Shown here: piece by piece, positions 33,059 through 42,745 of the stretch
How positions within the stretch are numbered: position 1 is the stretch's first letter
Layout: every line of letters begins with the position of its first letter
Position numbers and translations under genes: made by a program
NCBI RefSeq assembly: GCF_000378345.1
Contig: NZ_KB899549.1
Location: 1 to 64,000, forward strand
Direction of reading: 5' to 3'
Length of the DNA stretch: 64,000 nt
Source of the DNA: Hirschia maritima DSM 19733
Lineage (GTDB): Bacteria; Pseudomonadota; Alphaproteobacteria; Caulobacterales; Hyphomonadaceae
Notes under the pieces: model-generated
The model's input: the letters and a program-made list of their open reading frames with translations, nothing else
Databases searched by the model: none
What the model was told of the DNA's origin: nothing

Positions 33059-34369
33059 CTAATTTACCGAAGGATCAAACCACCGATCCAAAAAGGTTAG
33101 AAAGTCTTCCCAATCCTGCTCCCGAACCCCGTGGCGGCCATTGGAAATCTGAAATGCAAGTTCTCCCGCAGTGATATTCGAGTCATCCATCCCAGCCTGA
33201 GCCAACCCAGTTTTTCCTAATAATTTGTAGGCTGGATCCGCTCCTTGCGCCGCACGAAATGCTCCATTGGGATCAGACCAAACATCATTCCAACTATTCC
33301 CCAAAAACACCGGACGCGGTGCCGCCAAGGCTATCAAAAAATGTTGATCAATTGGAGTTTCGTTTTCCCGATCAGAGTAGCTGGCATATTTATCATTGAA
33401 CCAATGAGGGTAGCTATCAGTAATTTCTTGAACAGACTCACCATTATCACTTTTTGTGAGGGATGCTCCTCCCGTTCCTGATTGGTGAGATATGATAGCT
33501 TCAATACGATCATCATTTGCGGCCGCCCATAAAACCGCTTTACCTTGCCGCGAATGCCCCCATCCTGCCGTTCTGTCCGCATCCAATCTCTCGTCTTTAT
33601 CGAGCACATCTAACGCCCAACCAAACCCTGCCGCCCAAACGGACAACACGCCGACGGGAACATTCTTCCCATTCATTTCATCTGCGACTTTGGCAATACC
33701 CATGTGAGCATTGTCTTTGCTGTCGGCTGCAATTTCAGACGAATAAATGGTGGCATAGGCATAACCGCGCTCGAGAACCTCCTCTATGGGAGGACCCTCA
33801 ATGTATTTCCCAAAGATACCTTTGATGACCCAAGCCATAAATCCACCACTACCGCAAACGCCACCTCTTTCAGGATCGGTCAAACGTTCATCATGTAATG
33901 CTGCGGAATTCTGACAAAAACTCTGCGCAACAATCAGTGGAGCCGGAGAGGCATCACTAGCCCCTTTAGGAATCGCGACACCGACCCAGAATTTTGGACC
34001 ATTTTCTCCAACTTGAATTTGATATTCTTCTAACCTGCCAATGCCACCGGCGAAATTTTCATCAATCACATTATGCGCGACTGCTTGCCCAACAAGGCCA
34101 TGGGGGTAAGGTCCATAAACATGTTCAGATAACGACACTCTTAGCAGTTCACGTCTCACTGACCAGTCCTGCGCTGACTGCACTGCCGGTTCACCAAACA
34201 TTTGTCCCAATACCGGAGGCTCTGCAATTGGTGGCCCGGTTAAATCGGTATCAGCCCGCTTCAGTCCGAGCTGGACAGCACAAGAAGAAACAACCAGCAT
34301 CATTCCAATGCCCAATGCTCCAAGAATACCAAAACCTATTTTCTTCTTGAGACTTTTCTTCTCTGACAC
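33059..34369 (-). CDS. Carbohydrate esterase family 15 (glucuronoyl-esterase-like) lipoprotein
   Basis: The protein has 436 residues. The open frame begins at TTG 34387, but a GTG at 34369 with AGGA seven bases upstream is the better start. The N-terminus is basic and hydrophobic and ends in VVSSC, so it is likely a lipoprotein. The alpha/beta-hydrolase core has the CE15 nucleophile motif GWGHSRQGKAVLWA (G-x-S-R-x-G-K), followed by SHQSGTGGASLTK and a late NGRHGVREQDW with the candidate catalytic His. CE15 enzymes cleave ester bonds to glucuronic acid in xylan-lignin or algal polymers. Exact substrate unknown. Confidence 0.82.
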   Translation of the reverse strand: MSEKKSLKKKIGFGILGALGIGMMLVVSSCAVQLGLKRADTDLTGPPIAEPPVLGQMFGEPAVQSAQDWSVRRELLRVSLSEHVYGPYPHGLVGQAVAHNVIDENFAGGIGRLEEYQIQVGENGPKFWVGVAIPKGASDASPAPLIVAQSFCQNSAALHDERLTDPERGGVCGSGGFMAWVIKGIFGKYIEGPPIEEVLERGYAYATIYSSEIAADSKDNAHMGIAKVADEMNGKNVPVGVLSVWAAGFGWALDVLDKDERLDADRTAGWGHSRQGKAVLWAAANDDRIEAIISHQSGTGGASLTKSDNGESVQEITDSYPHWFNDKYASYSDRENETPIDQHFLIALAAPRPVFLGNSWNDVWSDPNGAFRAAQGADPAYKLLGKTGLAQAGMDDSNITAGELAFQISNGRHGVREQDWEDFLTFLDRWFDPSVN

Positions 34370-34477
34370 GCCAATGTCCTCACACAATTTAAGCTTCGCA
34401 CACTATCGCCAGTTTATCGGCAATAAAGCGAGCGATAAATTATCAAAATTATGTGATTCCCCAAACCGCTTAAAATT

Positions 34478-34891
34478 TCATCGTGGCCATAATATCATTT
34501 GAGTACAAGAAAAGTGCGCAATGACTTTTTCTGTTGTCATGTTCACGACTTTGGCTTCCCAAACTTGAGTCGTTTTTCCGGAGTGAATGATCTTGGCTGT
34601 TGCGCGAACTTTCCCCTCACGTGCCGTTCCCACAAAATTGGATTTTAGTTCGATTGTAGTGAACCCCATTGCCCCTTCAGGCAAAGCGCGAACGCATGCA
34701 TATCCGCAAGCAGTATCTGCCAAAGACACAACCGCCCCCGCATGGAGGAATCCATTTGGAGCCATAATCTCTTCGCGGACTTCTAGCTCGGATACAAGAT
34801 ACCCATCCCTCAGCTCAACCACTTGGGCACCAATCAATCCTGGTAGGTTTTTATCACCTAGCTCATTCAGTTGTTCGATTTCAGACTGCAT
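34478..34891 (-). CDS. PaaI-family hotdog thioesterase
   Basis: The protein has 137 residues with AGGTG before the ATG. The hotdog-fold signature NGFLHAGAVVSLADTACGYA contains the HGG-like catalytic stretch and the acidic residue of acyl-CoA thioesterases; the second half (TTIELKSNFVGTAREGKVRATAKIIHSGKT) is typical of PaaI/YbgC-type proteins. It hydrolyses an aryl- or acyl-CoA thioester in the cytoplasm. It lies between the CE15 gene and ispG, on the same strand. Confidence 0.87.
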   Translation of the reverse strand: MQSEIEQLNELGDKNLPGLIGAQVVELRDGYLVSELEVREEIMAPNGFLHAGAVVSLADTACGYACVRALPEGAMGFTTIELKSNFVGTAREGKVRATAKIIHSGKTTQVWEAKVVNMTTEKVIAHFSCTQMILWPR

Positions 34892-34945
34892 GTTTCACCT
34901 ATAAATAGTCGAAACATGTCCATAACAGCCATACGCTACGTCAGA

Positions 34946-36061
34946 TCAAGAAGTTGCTTGAGACCGAATATAATCTGCACGTTTCTCAACCTGATCAACA
35001 ATGTGCTCGATCATGTCTGCATTAGAAAGTTTATGGTCTGGCTTGCCGCCGATATACATCATGCCTGCATCTTTACCGCCACCGGTAAAACCAAGGTCAG
35101 TACCTGCCGCTTCACCAGGTCCATTCACCACGCACCCGATAATAGATAGTGTGATAGGTTCGCGAATGTGCTCAAGGCGCTGCTCCAGTGTTTCCACTGT
35201 ACTGATTACATCAAAGCCCTGACGCGCACATGATGGACACGCTATAATATTCACACCTCGGGTTCGAAGGTTCAGCGACTTCAAAATATCAAAACCGACT
35301 TTGATTTCTTCCACCGGATCAGCTGATAGAGAAACGCGCAGTGTATCGCCTATACCAGCCCATAGCAGGTTCCCCATACCAATTGAGGATTTCACTCCTC
35401 CGGTTCTTGCTGGCCCTGCTTCAGTCACACCCAAGTGCAAAGGCGCATCAGTTGCTTCCGCCAATCCTTGATAAGCCGCCACTGTCATAAACACATCAGA
35501 CGCTTTTACAGAAATCTTGTACTCTCTGAAATTATGGTCATCGAGAATGCGAGCGTGATCTAAAGCGCTCTCAACCATCGCTTCGGGGCACGGCTCACCA
35601 TATTTTTCAAGTAGGTGTTTTTCAAGCGAACCGCCATTCACACCAATACGAATACAAGCTCCATTATCACGAGCTGCATTGACCACTTCACGTACGCGAT
35701 CAGAAGACCCAATGTTTCCCGGGTTGATACGAAGACAAGCTGCTCCTGCTTCTGCTGCTTCAATTCCACGTTTATAGTGAAAATGAATATCTGCCACGAT
35801 TGGAACTTTGGAAGCTTTTACAATCTCTTTTAGTGCAGCGGTAGATTCTTCATCTGGACAAGATACGCGTACAATATCTGCACCGGCTTCTTCCAAACGA
35901 CGAATTTGATCAATTGTTGCGCCTGCATCTGAGGTCGGAGTGTTAGTCATGGACTGAACACTGATCGGTGCGTCTCCACCAATTTCCAGATTGCCCATCA
36001 TAATCTTGCGAGACTTGCGACGCTCAATAGTCCGCCATGGTCTAACTTGATCAATATTCAT
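34946..36061 (-). CDS. ispG: 4-hydroxy-3-methylbut-2-enyl diphosphate synthase
   Basis: The protein has 371 residues, the usual bacterial length. IspG is the [4Fe-4S] enzyme of the MEP isoprenoid pathway that converts cyclic MEcPP to HMBPP. The N-terminal TIM barrel has [14 protein letters not shown] and [13 protein letters not shown]; the cluster cysteines lie in [10 protein letters not shown] and [17 protein letters not shown] is eight bases before the ATG. It follows the RodZ-like gene on the same strand with a palindrome between. Confidence 0.96.
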   Translation of the reverse strand: MNIDQVRPWRTIERRKSRKIMMGNLEIGGDAPISVQSMTNTPTSDAGATIDQIRRLEEAGADIVRVSCPDEESTAALKEIVKASKVPIVADIHFHYKRGIEAAEAGAACLRINPGNIGSSDRVREVVNAARDNGACIRIGVNGGSLEKHLLEKYGEPCPEAMVESALDHARILDDHNFREYKISVKASDVFMTVAAYQGLAEATDAPLHLGVTEAGPARTGGVKSSIGMGNLLWAGIGDTLRVSLSADPVEEIKVGFDILKSLNLRTRGVNIIACPSCARQGFDVISTVETLEQRLEHIREPITLSIIGCVVNGPGEAAGTDLGFTGGGKDAGMMYIGGKPDHKLSNADMIEHIVDQVEKRADYIRSQATS

Positions 36062-36199
36062 GGAACTAACTCCGAAAAACGCCTACTCTTTTATGCAGAT
36101 AAATACACTCCAGAGATTTTCAATCCTTGCTTGGAGTCGTAATTGGCGCACCACATGTGTTTGGTAAAGAGTAAAACAGAAAAAACAGCACAACACTAC

Positions 36200-36218
36200 G
36201 TAGAACGCACCGTTCTAC
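36200..36218. repeat. Perfect palindrome GTAGAACG-CAC-CGTTCTAC
   Basis: An 8-bp perfect inverted repeat with a three-base centre lies 140 bases upstream of ispG and 30 bases past the RodZ-like gene stop. It has no adjoining T-run, so an operator or processing hairpin is more likely than a terminator. Confidence 0.5.
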
Positions 36219-36247
36219 ATGCTCAATAAACTCACCCTATTTCTCGG

Positions 36248-37210
36248 TTAATTGGTTAAATCGCTGTTTTCCAGCGGTTGCCGACTTAGCGCCTCATCAA
36301 CTGCGTGAGAGTAAACTGGCAATCCTGCTTCAGCTATGGGCCCGAGTGACTTTCCTGACATACGCCATTCAAATGCGCCACCATCTCTAGCTGTAATAGT
36401 CCAACCAGCTCCAACACGAGGGATGTAAACATCACCGGGCGCTAATTCACGAGACAAGTAAACTGTCCCGTCAGAACCACGCACCTCAACCCAAGCCCGC
36501 GTCAAAGCATGAAGAGAAAGATCAGAGGCGGATGCTGGTGCCAAAACCGTAGACTGGGAGTACACAGTGTTTTCTAGGGGTGCAGTCGCTACATTGTTAT
36601 TTGAGGCGCTAGTGTTCTCCCAAGGCTTCAAGAAATACACTGCGCCAGCACCACAAGCTATTAGAGTCAAAGCAACAGAAATGACAACAGGTGCTATCCA
36701 ACTATTCTTTTGAGCAAACTCTTGTTTTTTAGCTTTTTCTTTTAGCTCTTCTTCTGTTGGTTCAAGTGCTAAAAGACCACATTCATTCAAAAAACGTTGA
36801 ACTACATCCTGAGGTTCAGGCAAGCTAAGCGCTTTTGCATAATTGCTTAAATACCCGCGCAAATAAGATTGAGACTTTGGCATGCCAGGCAGCAAATTTG
36901 GCATCATGTCTTCAATTGCGCCTAAATAATCTTTGTGTATCCGAGTTTCTTTAGCTGCAGTTTCTAATGTCCAGCCTTTGGCTTCACGTGCCGCTCTCAA
37001 TCGAGGGCCCATACGTTCAGCATTCACTGCATCAGGGGCTACGACAACCAGGTGGGGTGCTGTATTTGTGGTATTATCTGGTGTAGAAACATCATCAACG
37101 GCCTGGTCTTTGACTGTTTCTTCAATCGCCGGATTCAGTTCTTCAATCGCTGAGTTCAATCTCGCTATTACTTCTGAACCTTCGCCGTCTTTATTTGCAG
37201 CGTTACTCAT
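36248..37210 (-). CDS. RodZ-like HTH membrane protein
   Basis: The protein has 320 residues from the ATG at 37210, with CGGA eight bases upstream. An acidic N-terminal tail precedes an Xre-type HTH (GPRLRAAREAKGWTLETAAKETRIHKDYLGAIE, residues about 67-110), a single transmembrane helix near residues 175-195, and a periplasmic DUF4115 domain (ARAWVEVRGSDGTVYLSRELAPGD). This is the RodZ architecture, a cell-shape protein linking MreB to wall synthesis; in alphaproteobacteria similar proteins lie beside ispG. I do not assign rodZ firmly since several paralogous families share the layout. Confidence 0.78.
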   Translation of the reverse strand: MSNAANKDGEGSEVIARLNSAIEELNPAIEETVKDQAVDDVSTPDNTTNTAPHLVVVAPDAVNAERMGPRLRAAREAKGWTLETAAKETRIHKDYLGAIEDMMPNLLPGMPKSQSYLRGYLSNYAKALSLPEPQDVVQRFLNECGLLALEPTEEELKEKAKKQEFAQKNSWIAPVVISVALTLIACGAGAVYFLKPWENTSASNNNVATAPLENTVYSQSTVLAPASASDLSLHALTRAWVEVRGSDGTVYLSRELAPGDVYIPRVGAGWTITARDGGAFEWRMSGKSLGPIAEAGLPVYSHAVDEALSRQPLENSDLTN

Positions 37211-37298
37211 ACAACGATCCGTTCCGGGAAATGACCCAAAGTGGCTCACCATCGACCCACAATTATAACTAACAATTCAAAGCATCTATAGCAATGCT

Positions 37299-39560
37299 TT
37301 ATACCTGCAAGTTAGATTGCTGAATGATCTTTAATAAATCTTTACGAAGATCGAAGCTTCGTGATTCTATTAGCAAATCAACTTGTTGCTTAATCTCCGC
37401 AAAATTTGTGCCGCGGACCAATCGCTTCATTGGACCTATGCGAGCGCCCTGCATTGAGAACCTTCGATAGCCAAGGCATGCCATAACAAGTGCCTCTATT
37501 GGCCTACCCGCAGCTTCGCCACAAATTGTAATTGGGATTTCGGCACGATTAGCACTCTCTACAATATGCCTCATCAAATCTATCGCGGGTGGACTGAGCA
37601 AATCGTATCGTTCTGATACAAGTTTGTTCTCTCGGTCGGCCGCAAAGAAAAACTGCATTAAGTCATTCGTTCCCACTGAAAGGAAATCCACTTTTCCTTT
37701 TAGCGCTTCGATCGACAAAGCAAATGAGGGCGTTTCCACCATCGCTCCAACCTGCAATTCGTCTGGGGTTTCACGGCCAAACTTCTTAGCCCAAGCCATT
37801 TCGGCGTCGACAAGCTCTCTAGCCTGCACATATTCGTCAACAGAGCACACCATTGGGAACATCAATCGCAATGGACGTTTTCCAGTTGCGCGGATCAATG
37901 CTCGAATTTGTCGACGGAAGAAATATGGGCGATCCAACGCTAACCTTAAGGCTCTCCATCCTAGAGCAGGATTTTCTTCACGATCCCCGCCCATGAATGG
38001 CGCGACTTTGTCGCCCCCAAGGTCCAAAGTCCGGAAAATCATTGATTTCCCACCAACCCGAGAGATTGCATCCTCATAAAAGGCAGCTTGCTCATCAAGC
38101 GTCGGCACAGTTTCAGAAGTTAAAAATTGAAATTCCGTCCGGAACAACCCAACTCCCTTTGCTCCGGTTTCCTCAAGATGATCAAGATCAAAAGATAATC
38201 CAGCATTTAAAAAGAGATCGAATTCAACACCATCTTTTGTCGTTGCCGGCAAATCAACTAATTCAGCATATTTCGCGCGCTCTTCATCAGATACAGAAAT
38301 ACGTTGACGATAGTTTTCAATCACATCATTGGTCGGCCGAAGAAGAACAAGCCCTCTTTCGCCATCAATGATGATATCATCGCCCGCCTCGACACGGCTT
38401 ACAACACCTTCAGCATCCCCAACAGCAGGCACACCGATTGCCCGTGCCACGATGGCCGCATGAGACCCTGCTCCGCCTTCTTCAAGGATGACACCAGCAA
38501 GCTTACAATCGCGATATTCAAGTAATTCGGCAGGCCCTAATCGACTAGCAACAAGAATTGATCCAGGTTCAGGTTTGTGGTCGGTCGCACCTTCTCCTGA
38601 CAAATGCCGCAGTAAACGGTTCTCCAAATCTTCAAAATCATGCAGACGTTCACGCAAATAGGCATCACGTGCGTTTTCCAATCGAACACGGTGCTCTCTA
38701 CGCGTGCGATCTACAGCTGCCTCAGCAGAAAGACCGGACTGAATAGCGTCATGCAAACGGGTTTCCCAAGACGGATCATGTGCAAACAAGCGATATGTTT
38801 CGAGTACATCTCGGCTCTCGCCAAACAATACTGGCGTCGCGCGATTGAGCATTGTGTCTATCGATTGGCGTAAATCGGCCAATGCTGTATCGAGGCGTTC
38901 ACCTTCTGCTTCTGGGTCTTGCGAAAAGAAACGTGTAGCCGAAACAACTGGATCGTGCAGATGAACCGGCCCTACTCCAAGCCCCTCATTTAATGTTCTC
39001 CCGCTCATTTCAGCCGGCGGTTGAACCCTTAGATCTAAATCATTGCTCTCGTTGAGAGCTGAGGTAACAATCTCGGCAAGAACCATCGCAATTGTCTGCA
39101 AGGATTCCATTTCTTCATCGTCGTAATTACGTTCCGTTTTGTTTTGGACTACCAGCACTCCCAAAACACGGCCACCGCGCAAAATCGGAACCCCTAAGAA
39201 ACCGTGATAAGGGTCCTCACCAGTTTCTGGACGATAGGAAAAACGCGGGTGGCTTGGAGCATTGCGCAAACGCTTTGCTCGCGCAGACGACGCAATCAAG
39301 CCTACTAGACCTTCATTTTCAGCAAGACGAGTTCGACCAACAGCTTCCGGACGAAGTCCCTCTGTAGCCATCAAAACGAGACTATTGTCACCTGAGCGCA
39401 CATAAATCGAACACACATCAGCGACCATCGTAGTCGCAATCAATTGCACAACCCGCTCGAGTCTTTCTTGCTGCTCAGCTTCGCTCGCCATGAGTTCGCG
39501 AAGCCGACTCATCAAAAGACGTGCTGTACCTGCGGCAACAAAACTCCTGTTGGGGCTCAT
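37299..39560 (-). CDS. ptsP: Phosphoenolpyruvate-protein phosphotransferase PtsP (nitrogen PTS enzyme I)
   Basis: The protein has 753 residues from the ATG at 39560. An N-terminal GAF domain (about residues 15-155) precedes an enzyme I module: phospho-histidine in GGAGSHAAIVARAIGVPAV, PEP-binding GLFRTEFQFL, FRTLDLGGDK, NPALGWRALRL and the catalytic Cys in ITICGEAAGRP. GAF-fused EI begins the nitrogen-related PTS, phosphorylating NPr and then EIIANtr; ppGpp and potassium control are known outputs. It lies after lysC on the same strand, with a strong hairpin in the gap. Confidence 0.95.
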   Translation of the reverse strand: MSPNRSFVAAGTARLLMSRLRELMASEAEQQERLERVVQLIATTMVADVCSIYVRSGDNSLVLMATEGLRPEAVGRTRLAENEGLVGLIASSARAKRLRNAPSHPRFSYRPETGEDPYHGFLGVPILRGGRVLGVLVVQNKTERNYDDEEMESLQTIAMVLAEIVTSALNESNDLDLRVQPPAEMSGRTLNEGLGVGPVHLHDPVVSATRFFSQDPEAEGERLDTALADLRQSIDTMLNRATPVLFGESRDVLETYRLFAHDPSWETRLHDAIQSGLSAEAAVDRTRREHRVRLENARDAYLRERLHDFEDLENRLLRHLSGEGATDHKPEPGSILVASRLGPAELLEYRDCKLAGVILEEGGAGSHAAIVARAIGVPAVGDAEGVVSRVEAGDDIIIDGERGLVLLRPTNDVIENYRQRISVSDEERAKYAELVDLPATTKDGVEFDLFLNAGLSFDLDHLEETGAKGVGLFRTEFQFLTSETVPTLDEQAAFYEDAISRVGGKSMIFRTLDLGGDKVAPFMGGDREENPALGWRALRLALDRPYFFRRQIRALIRATGKRPLRLMFPMVCSVDEYVQARELVDAEMAWAKKFGRETPDELQVGAMVETPSFALSIEALKGKVDFLSVGTNDLMQFFFAADRENKLVSERYDLLSPPAIDLMRHIVESANRAEIPITICGEAAGRPIEALVMACLGYRRFSMQGARIGPMKRLVRGTNFAEIKQQVDLLIESRSFDLRKDLLKIIQQSNLQV

Positions 39561-39585
39561 ATAGTGCGCTTCCTTGTTTAATCCC

Positions 39586-39617
39586 TTGCGAGTCGCTTCT
39601 AACGAGCGACTTCGCAA
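39586..39617. repeat. Strong hairpin between lysC and ptsP
   Basis: TTGCGAGTCGCT and AGCGACTTCGCAA pair over 12 bases with a single bulged T and a seven-base loop. It lies 26 bases before the ptsP start with no T-run, so it is a 5'-leader hairpin or processing site rather than a terminator. Confidence 0.6.
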
Positions 39618-39713
39618 ATTACTATATAGTACTCAATTTCATTCCTACTATTCTATCGAGCACAAATTATAGCACATTGATGATAATATTCTGAAAGAAT
39701 TGCCTAATTTCTG

Positions 39714-40964
39714 CTATTCTGTGTCTAATTCATATGCAGTGTGCAGCGTCCGAACAGCAAGTTCGGTATAGGCATCATCGATCAAAACAGAGATTTTGAT
39801 TTCAGATGTAGAAATCACTTCAATGTTGATCGACTTTTCAGAAAGTGCCTTGAACATTAATGTTGCAACACCCGTGTGGCTCCGCATTCCCACACCGACA
39901 ACCGACACTTTCGCAACATCTCTGTTAACTTCCAGATCATCGAACTCAAGACGATCTTGGGCTTTTTCAATTGTCTGACGAGTTAACTCAGCATCACGAT
40001 CAGCTGTAGTAAACACCATATTCTGCTTACCGGCAGTTTTCGAATTTGCCTGCACAATCATGTCAACATTTACACCAGCATCAGATAATGTCTGGAATAA
40101 ATCGGCAGCAACACCAGGATTATCAGGAAGCCCTAATAGTGTAAATTTGGCCTCATCACGAGAATAAGCAATTCCGCTTACAACTTGTTTTTCCACGATC
40201 TCTTCCTCATTACAGACCAAAGTACCCGCAAACCCATCGCCGCCTTCGGCAAAACTTGAACGTACGCGAATAGGAACATTGTGATTCATGCCAAGCTCGA
40301 CACAGCGTGTCTGAAGAACTTTGGCACCAAGAGACGCCAATTCCAGCATCTCTTCATAAGAAATTTTTTCCATACGATGTGCTTTAGGCACAATACGCGG
40401 GTCGGTCGTATAAACACCGTCAACGTCAGTGTAGATATCACAAACAACAGCATCCAACGCAGCCGCCACAGCGACAGCACTCGTATCAGATCCACCACGA
40501 CCAAGAGTCGCAATCCGGCGATCCGGACTTACCCCCTGAAAACCAGCAATGACGGCGATTTCACCGCTATCAACACTATTCGTGAAATCATCGCCATCAA
40601 AGCCCAAAATACGAGCTTTTCCGTGTGCTTCATCTGTTTGCATGGCCAACTGCCAACCAAGCCAAGAACGTGCTTTAAAACCACGTTTTCGCAAAGCCAA
40701 AGCAAGAAGACCGGACGTGACTTGCTCTCCAGAAGCAACGACTACATCATATTCATCATCGAACTGATCCCCTACTAGCTTTCCGCCAGCAGCTTCATCA
40801 GCATATCCAACGAGTTTGTTTGTCTCGCCAGACATTGCGGATACGACAACAGCAAATCCACCACCATCATCTTTCACGCGTTGCGAAACAATATCAGCAA
40901 CGCGCTCAATCCGCTCCATATTGGCGACCGAAGTGCCGCCGAATTTTAAAACTGTACGTTTCAT
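39714..40964 (-). CDS. lysC: Aspartate kinase
   Basis: The protein has 416 residues. It phosphorylates aspartate, the first step to lysine, threonine, methionine and diaminopimelate; the pathway's aspartate semialdehyde also feeds the polyamine enzymes encoded here. The kinase domain begins with VLKFGGTSVANMERI and has GRGGSDTSAVAVAAAL and TDVDGVYTTDPRIV; two C-terminal ACT domains (FTLLGLPDNPGVAADLF, VSVVGVGMRSHTGVA) provide feedback binding. No lysine riboswitch is visible upstream. I see no SD before the ATG. Confidence 0.96.
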   Translation of the reverse strand: MKRTVLKFGGTSVANMERIERVADIVSQRVKDDGGGFAVVVSAMSGETNKLVGYADEAAGGKLVGDQFDDEYDVVVASGEQVTSGLLALALRKRGFKARSWLGWQLAMQTDEAHGKARILGFDGDDFTNSVDSGEIAVIAGFQGVSPDRRIATLGRGGSDTSAVAVAAALDAVVCDIYTDVDGVYTTDPRIVPKAHRMEKISYEEMLELASLGAKVLQTRCVELGMNHNVPIRVRSSFAEGGDGFAGTLVCNEEEIVEKQVVSGIAYSRDEAKFTLLGLPDNPGVAADLFQTLSDAGVNVDMIVQANSKTAGKQNMVFTTADRDAELTRQTIEKAQDRLEFDDLEVNRDVAKVSVVGVGMRSHTGVATLMFKALSEKSINIEVISTSEIKISVLIDDAYTELAVRTLHTAYELDTE

Positions 40965-41228
40965 GGGGTCGGGTTATTCCAAATAATTTTTATTGCCAAG
41001 GCAATCTAGTATTCTTATCTAATAACCAAGCCTGTAGAGTCTAAATTCTATCTTCTCTACAAGTTAGTTCGTTGGTCTTTTATGCCGCAGATCGCAATCA
41101 GGCAAATCTTGATATTCAAGTAGCATTAAAATGATCAATAAAACAACAATCCATCAAGCAAAGCCACACCGACAAAGTGTTGTTTTGCCCAATAAAATTC
41201 CATTATTTAGTCTTTATGAGGCACAAAA

Positions 41229-41975
41229 ATGAGCCCAAAAAGCCCAAGCATAGATGAAAGCGAAATCGAAAAATTTCGTGCGATGGCCTCAGAATGGTGG
41301 GACCCAAAGGGAAAATTCAAACCACTTCATAAGTTCAATCCCGTTCGATTGGCATTTTTAAGAGACAGAATCTGCTCTCATTTCGACCTTGATGATAAAT
41401 CACGTACCCCCTTGCAAGGTTTACGTGTGCTGGATATCGGATGCGGCGGCGGTCTGGTTTCTGAACCAATGGCACGGCTTGGGGCACAAATGACATCTGT
41501 TGACGCCGGTGAAGCCAACATCAAAACCGCCATGACCCACGCTCAAGAAACAGGCGTTGAAATAGACTATCGCGTGGGTACCGTCGAAAAATTAATTGAA
41601 GCTAAAGAACCAGCCTTCGATGTTGTGTTAAACTTGGAGGTCGTTGAGCACGTTGCCGATGCTCACCAATTCGTTCAAGACACAGCCAGTCTGGTAAAAC
41701 CTGGCGGAATAATCTTCGTTGCTAGCATAAACCGGACAACAAAGGCTTTCGCCCTCGCTATTGTAGGTGCCGAATACATCATGGGGTGGTTGCCAAAAGG
41801 CACACATGAATTTGATAAATTGGTTAAGCCTGATGAGGTCAAAAACGCCCTGAAGTCGGCCCAAATAGACATCGAAGAAACCACAGGCGTGAGCTATAAT
41901 CCCCTAACAGGAGAATGGTCCTTGTCTTCTGATACAATGGTCAATTACATGTGTGTCGGAAGTCGTTCAAAATAA
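41229..41975 (+). CDS. ubiG: Ubiquinone biosynthesis O-methyltransferase
   Basis: The protein has 248 residues. UbiG performs both O-methylations in ubiquinone synthesis. The family opening [29 protein letters not shown] is distinctive (positions about 13-42), followed by SAM-binding [30 protein letters not shown] and [21 protein letters not shown]. Start has a GAGGCAC region upstream of the ATG. It is divergent from lysC and followed by a DUF924 gene 104 bases downstream. Confidence 0.95.
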   Translation: MSPKSPSIDESEIEKFRAMASEWWDPKGKFKPLHKFNPVRLAFLRDRICSHFDLDDKSRTPLQGLRVLDIGCGGGLVSEPMARLGAQMTSVDAGEANIKTAMTHAQETGVEIDYRVGTVEKLIEAKEPAFDVVLNLEVVEHVADAHQFVQDTASLVKPGGIIFVASINRTTKAFALAIVGAEYIMGWLPKGTHEFDKLVKPDEVKNALKSAQIDIEETTGVSYNPLTGEWSLSSDTMVNYMCVGSRSK

Positions 41976-42079
41976 AACAGTATAAGTGTTTTATTTTGCG
42001 GAAGATCACCATATATCATGCGAACTGACATCGCAGATGAAATAGGCAATTGGGACATATTTGGAGGGCCTCTAGCACC

Positions 42080-42745
42080 ATGTATATTGATAATGCAGCA
42101 ATTGGTCGTGAAGCCCTAAGCAAGAAACGCGCATTTCGTCCCCTACAAACACCAGGTGATGTGCTTCATTTTTGGTTTGACGACGCTGCCAGCGACCCAA
42201 CCAAATTACCCGAACGTGATAACCTGTGGTGGTCAGGGGATGAAGATGTAGACCGTCTTGTAGCTTCGCGCTCAGTTGCAATTCTTGCACGCCTAGCTTC
42301 CGGCCTTGGTGAAATCTGGGCTGATAAAGGCGCTGCCGAGCGTCTTGCTGCTATTGTTGCTTTGGACCAATTTACCCGCAACATTTTCCGCGACACAGAG
42401 TTTGCATTTGAGAATGATGATCTAGCGCTTAAGCTCTGTAAATCAGGCTTAGCAAAGGATGACGATAAGGTACTAGCTCCCGTTAAGCGTTGGTTTTTCT
42501 ATCTTCCGCTGATGCACTCTGAAAACATCGATGATCAGGACCTTTGCGTTCAGCTATTTGAAATTTTAAGAGATCAAGCAGATGACGTCTCCAAAGAAGC
42601 TTTAGAAGACGCCTATAACTTCGCAATTAAACATCGCGATGTTATTGCTGAGTATGGCCGGTTCCCTCATCGCAACAAAGTACTTGGCCGGATATCCACG
42701 CCTGCTGAAGAAGAATACTTAGCTCAACCCGGTGCCGGTTTTTAA
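42080..42745 (+). CDS. DUF924 family protein
   Basis: The protein has 221 residues from the ATG at 42080; GGAGGG is about ten bases upstream. The family is TPR-like and all-helical, with the signatures VLHFWFDD, LWWSGDEDVD, AIVALDQFTRNIFRD and VKRWFFYLPLMHSEN visible. Function is unknown. Its stop overlaps the start of the DUF188 gene (TAATG), so the two are translationally coupled. Confidence 0.88.
   Translation: MYIDNAAIGREALSKKRAFRPLQTPGDVLHFWFDDAASDPTKLPERDNLWWSGDEDVDRLVASRSVAILARLASGLGEIWADKGAAERLAAIVALDQFTRNIFRDTEFAFENDDLALKLCKSGLAKDDDKVLAPVKRWFFYLPLMHSENIDDQDLCVQLFEILRDQADDVSKEALEDAYNFAIKHRDVIAEYGRFPHRNKVLGRISTPAEEEYLAQPGAGF

Noticed and set aside
36200-36218. SOS (LexA) box
   Set aside because: Alphaproteobacterial LexA uses GTTC-N7-GTTC direct repeats; here the spacing and inverted orientation do not fit.
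40965-41228. Lysine riboswitch before lysC
   Set aside because: The 264-base gap is AT-rich and shows no conserved lysine-riboswitch core or strong nested hairpins.
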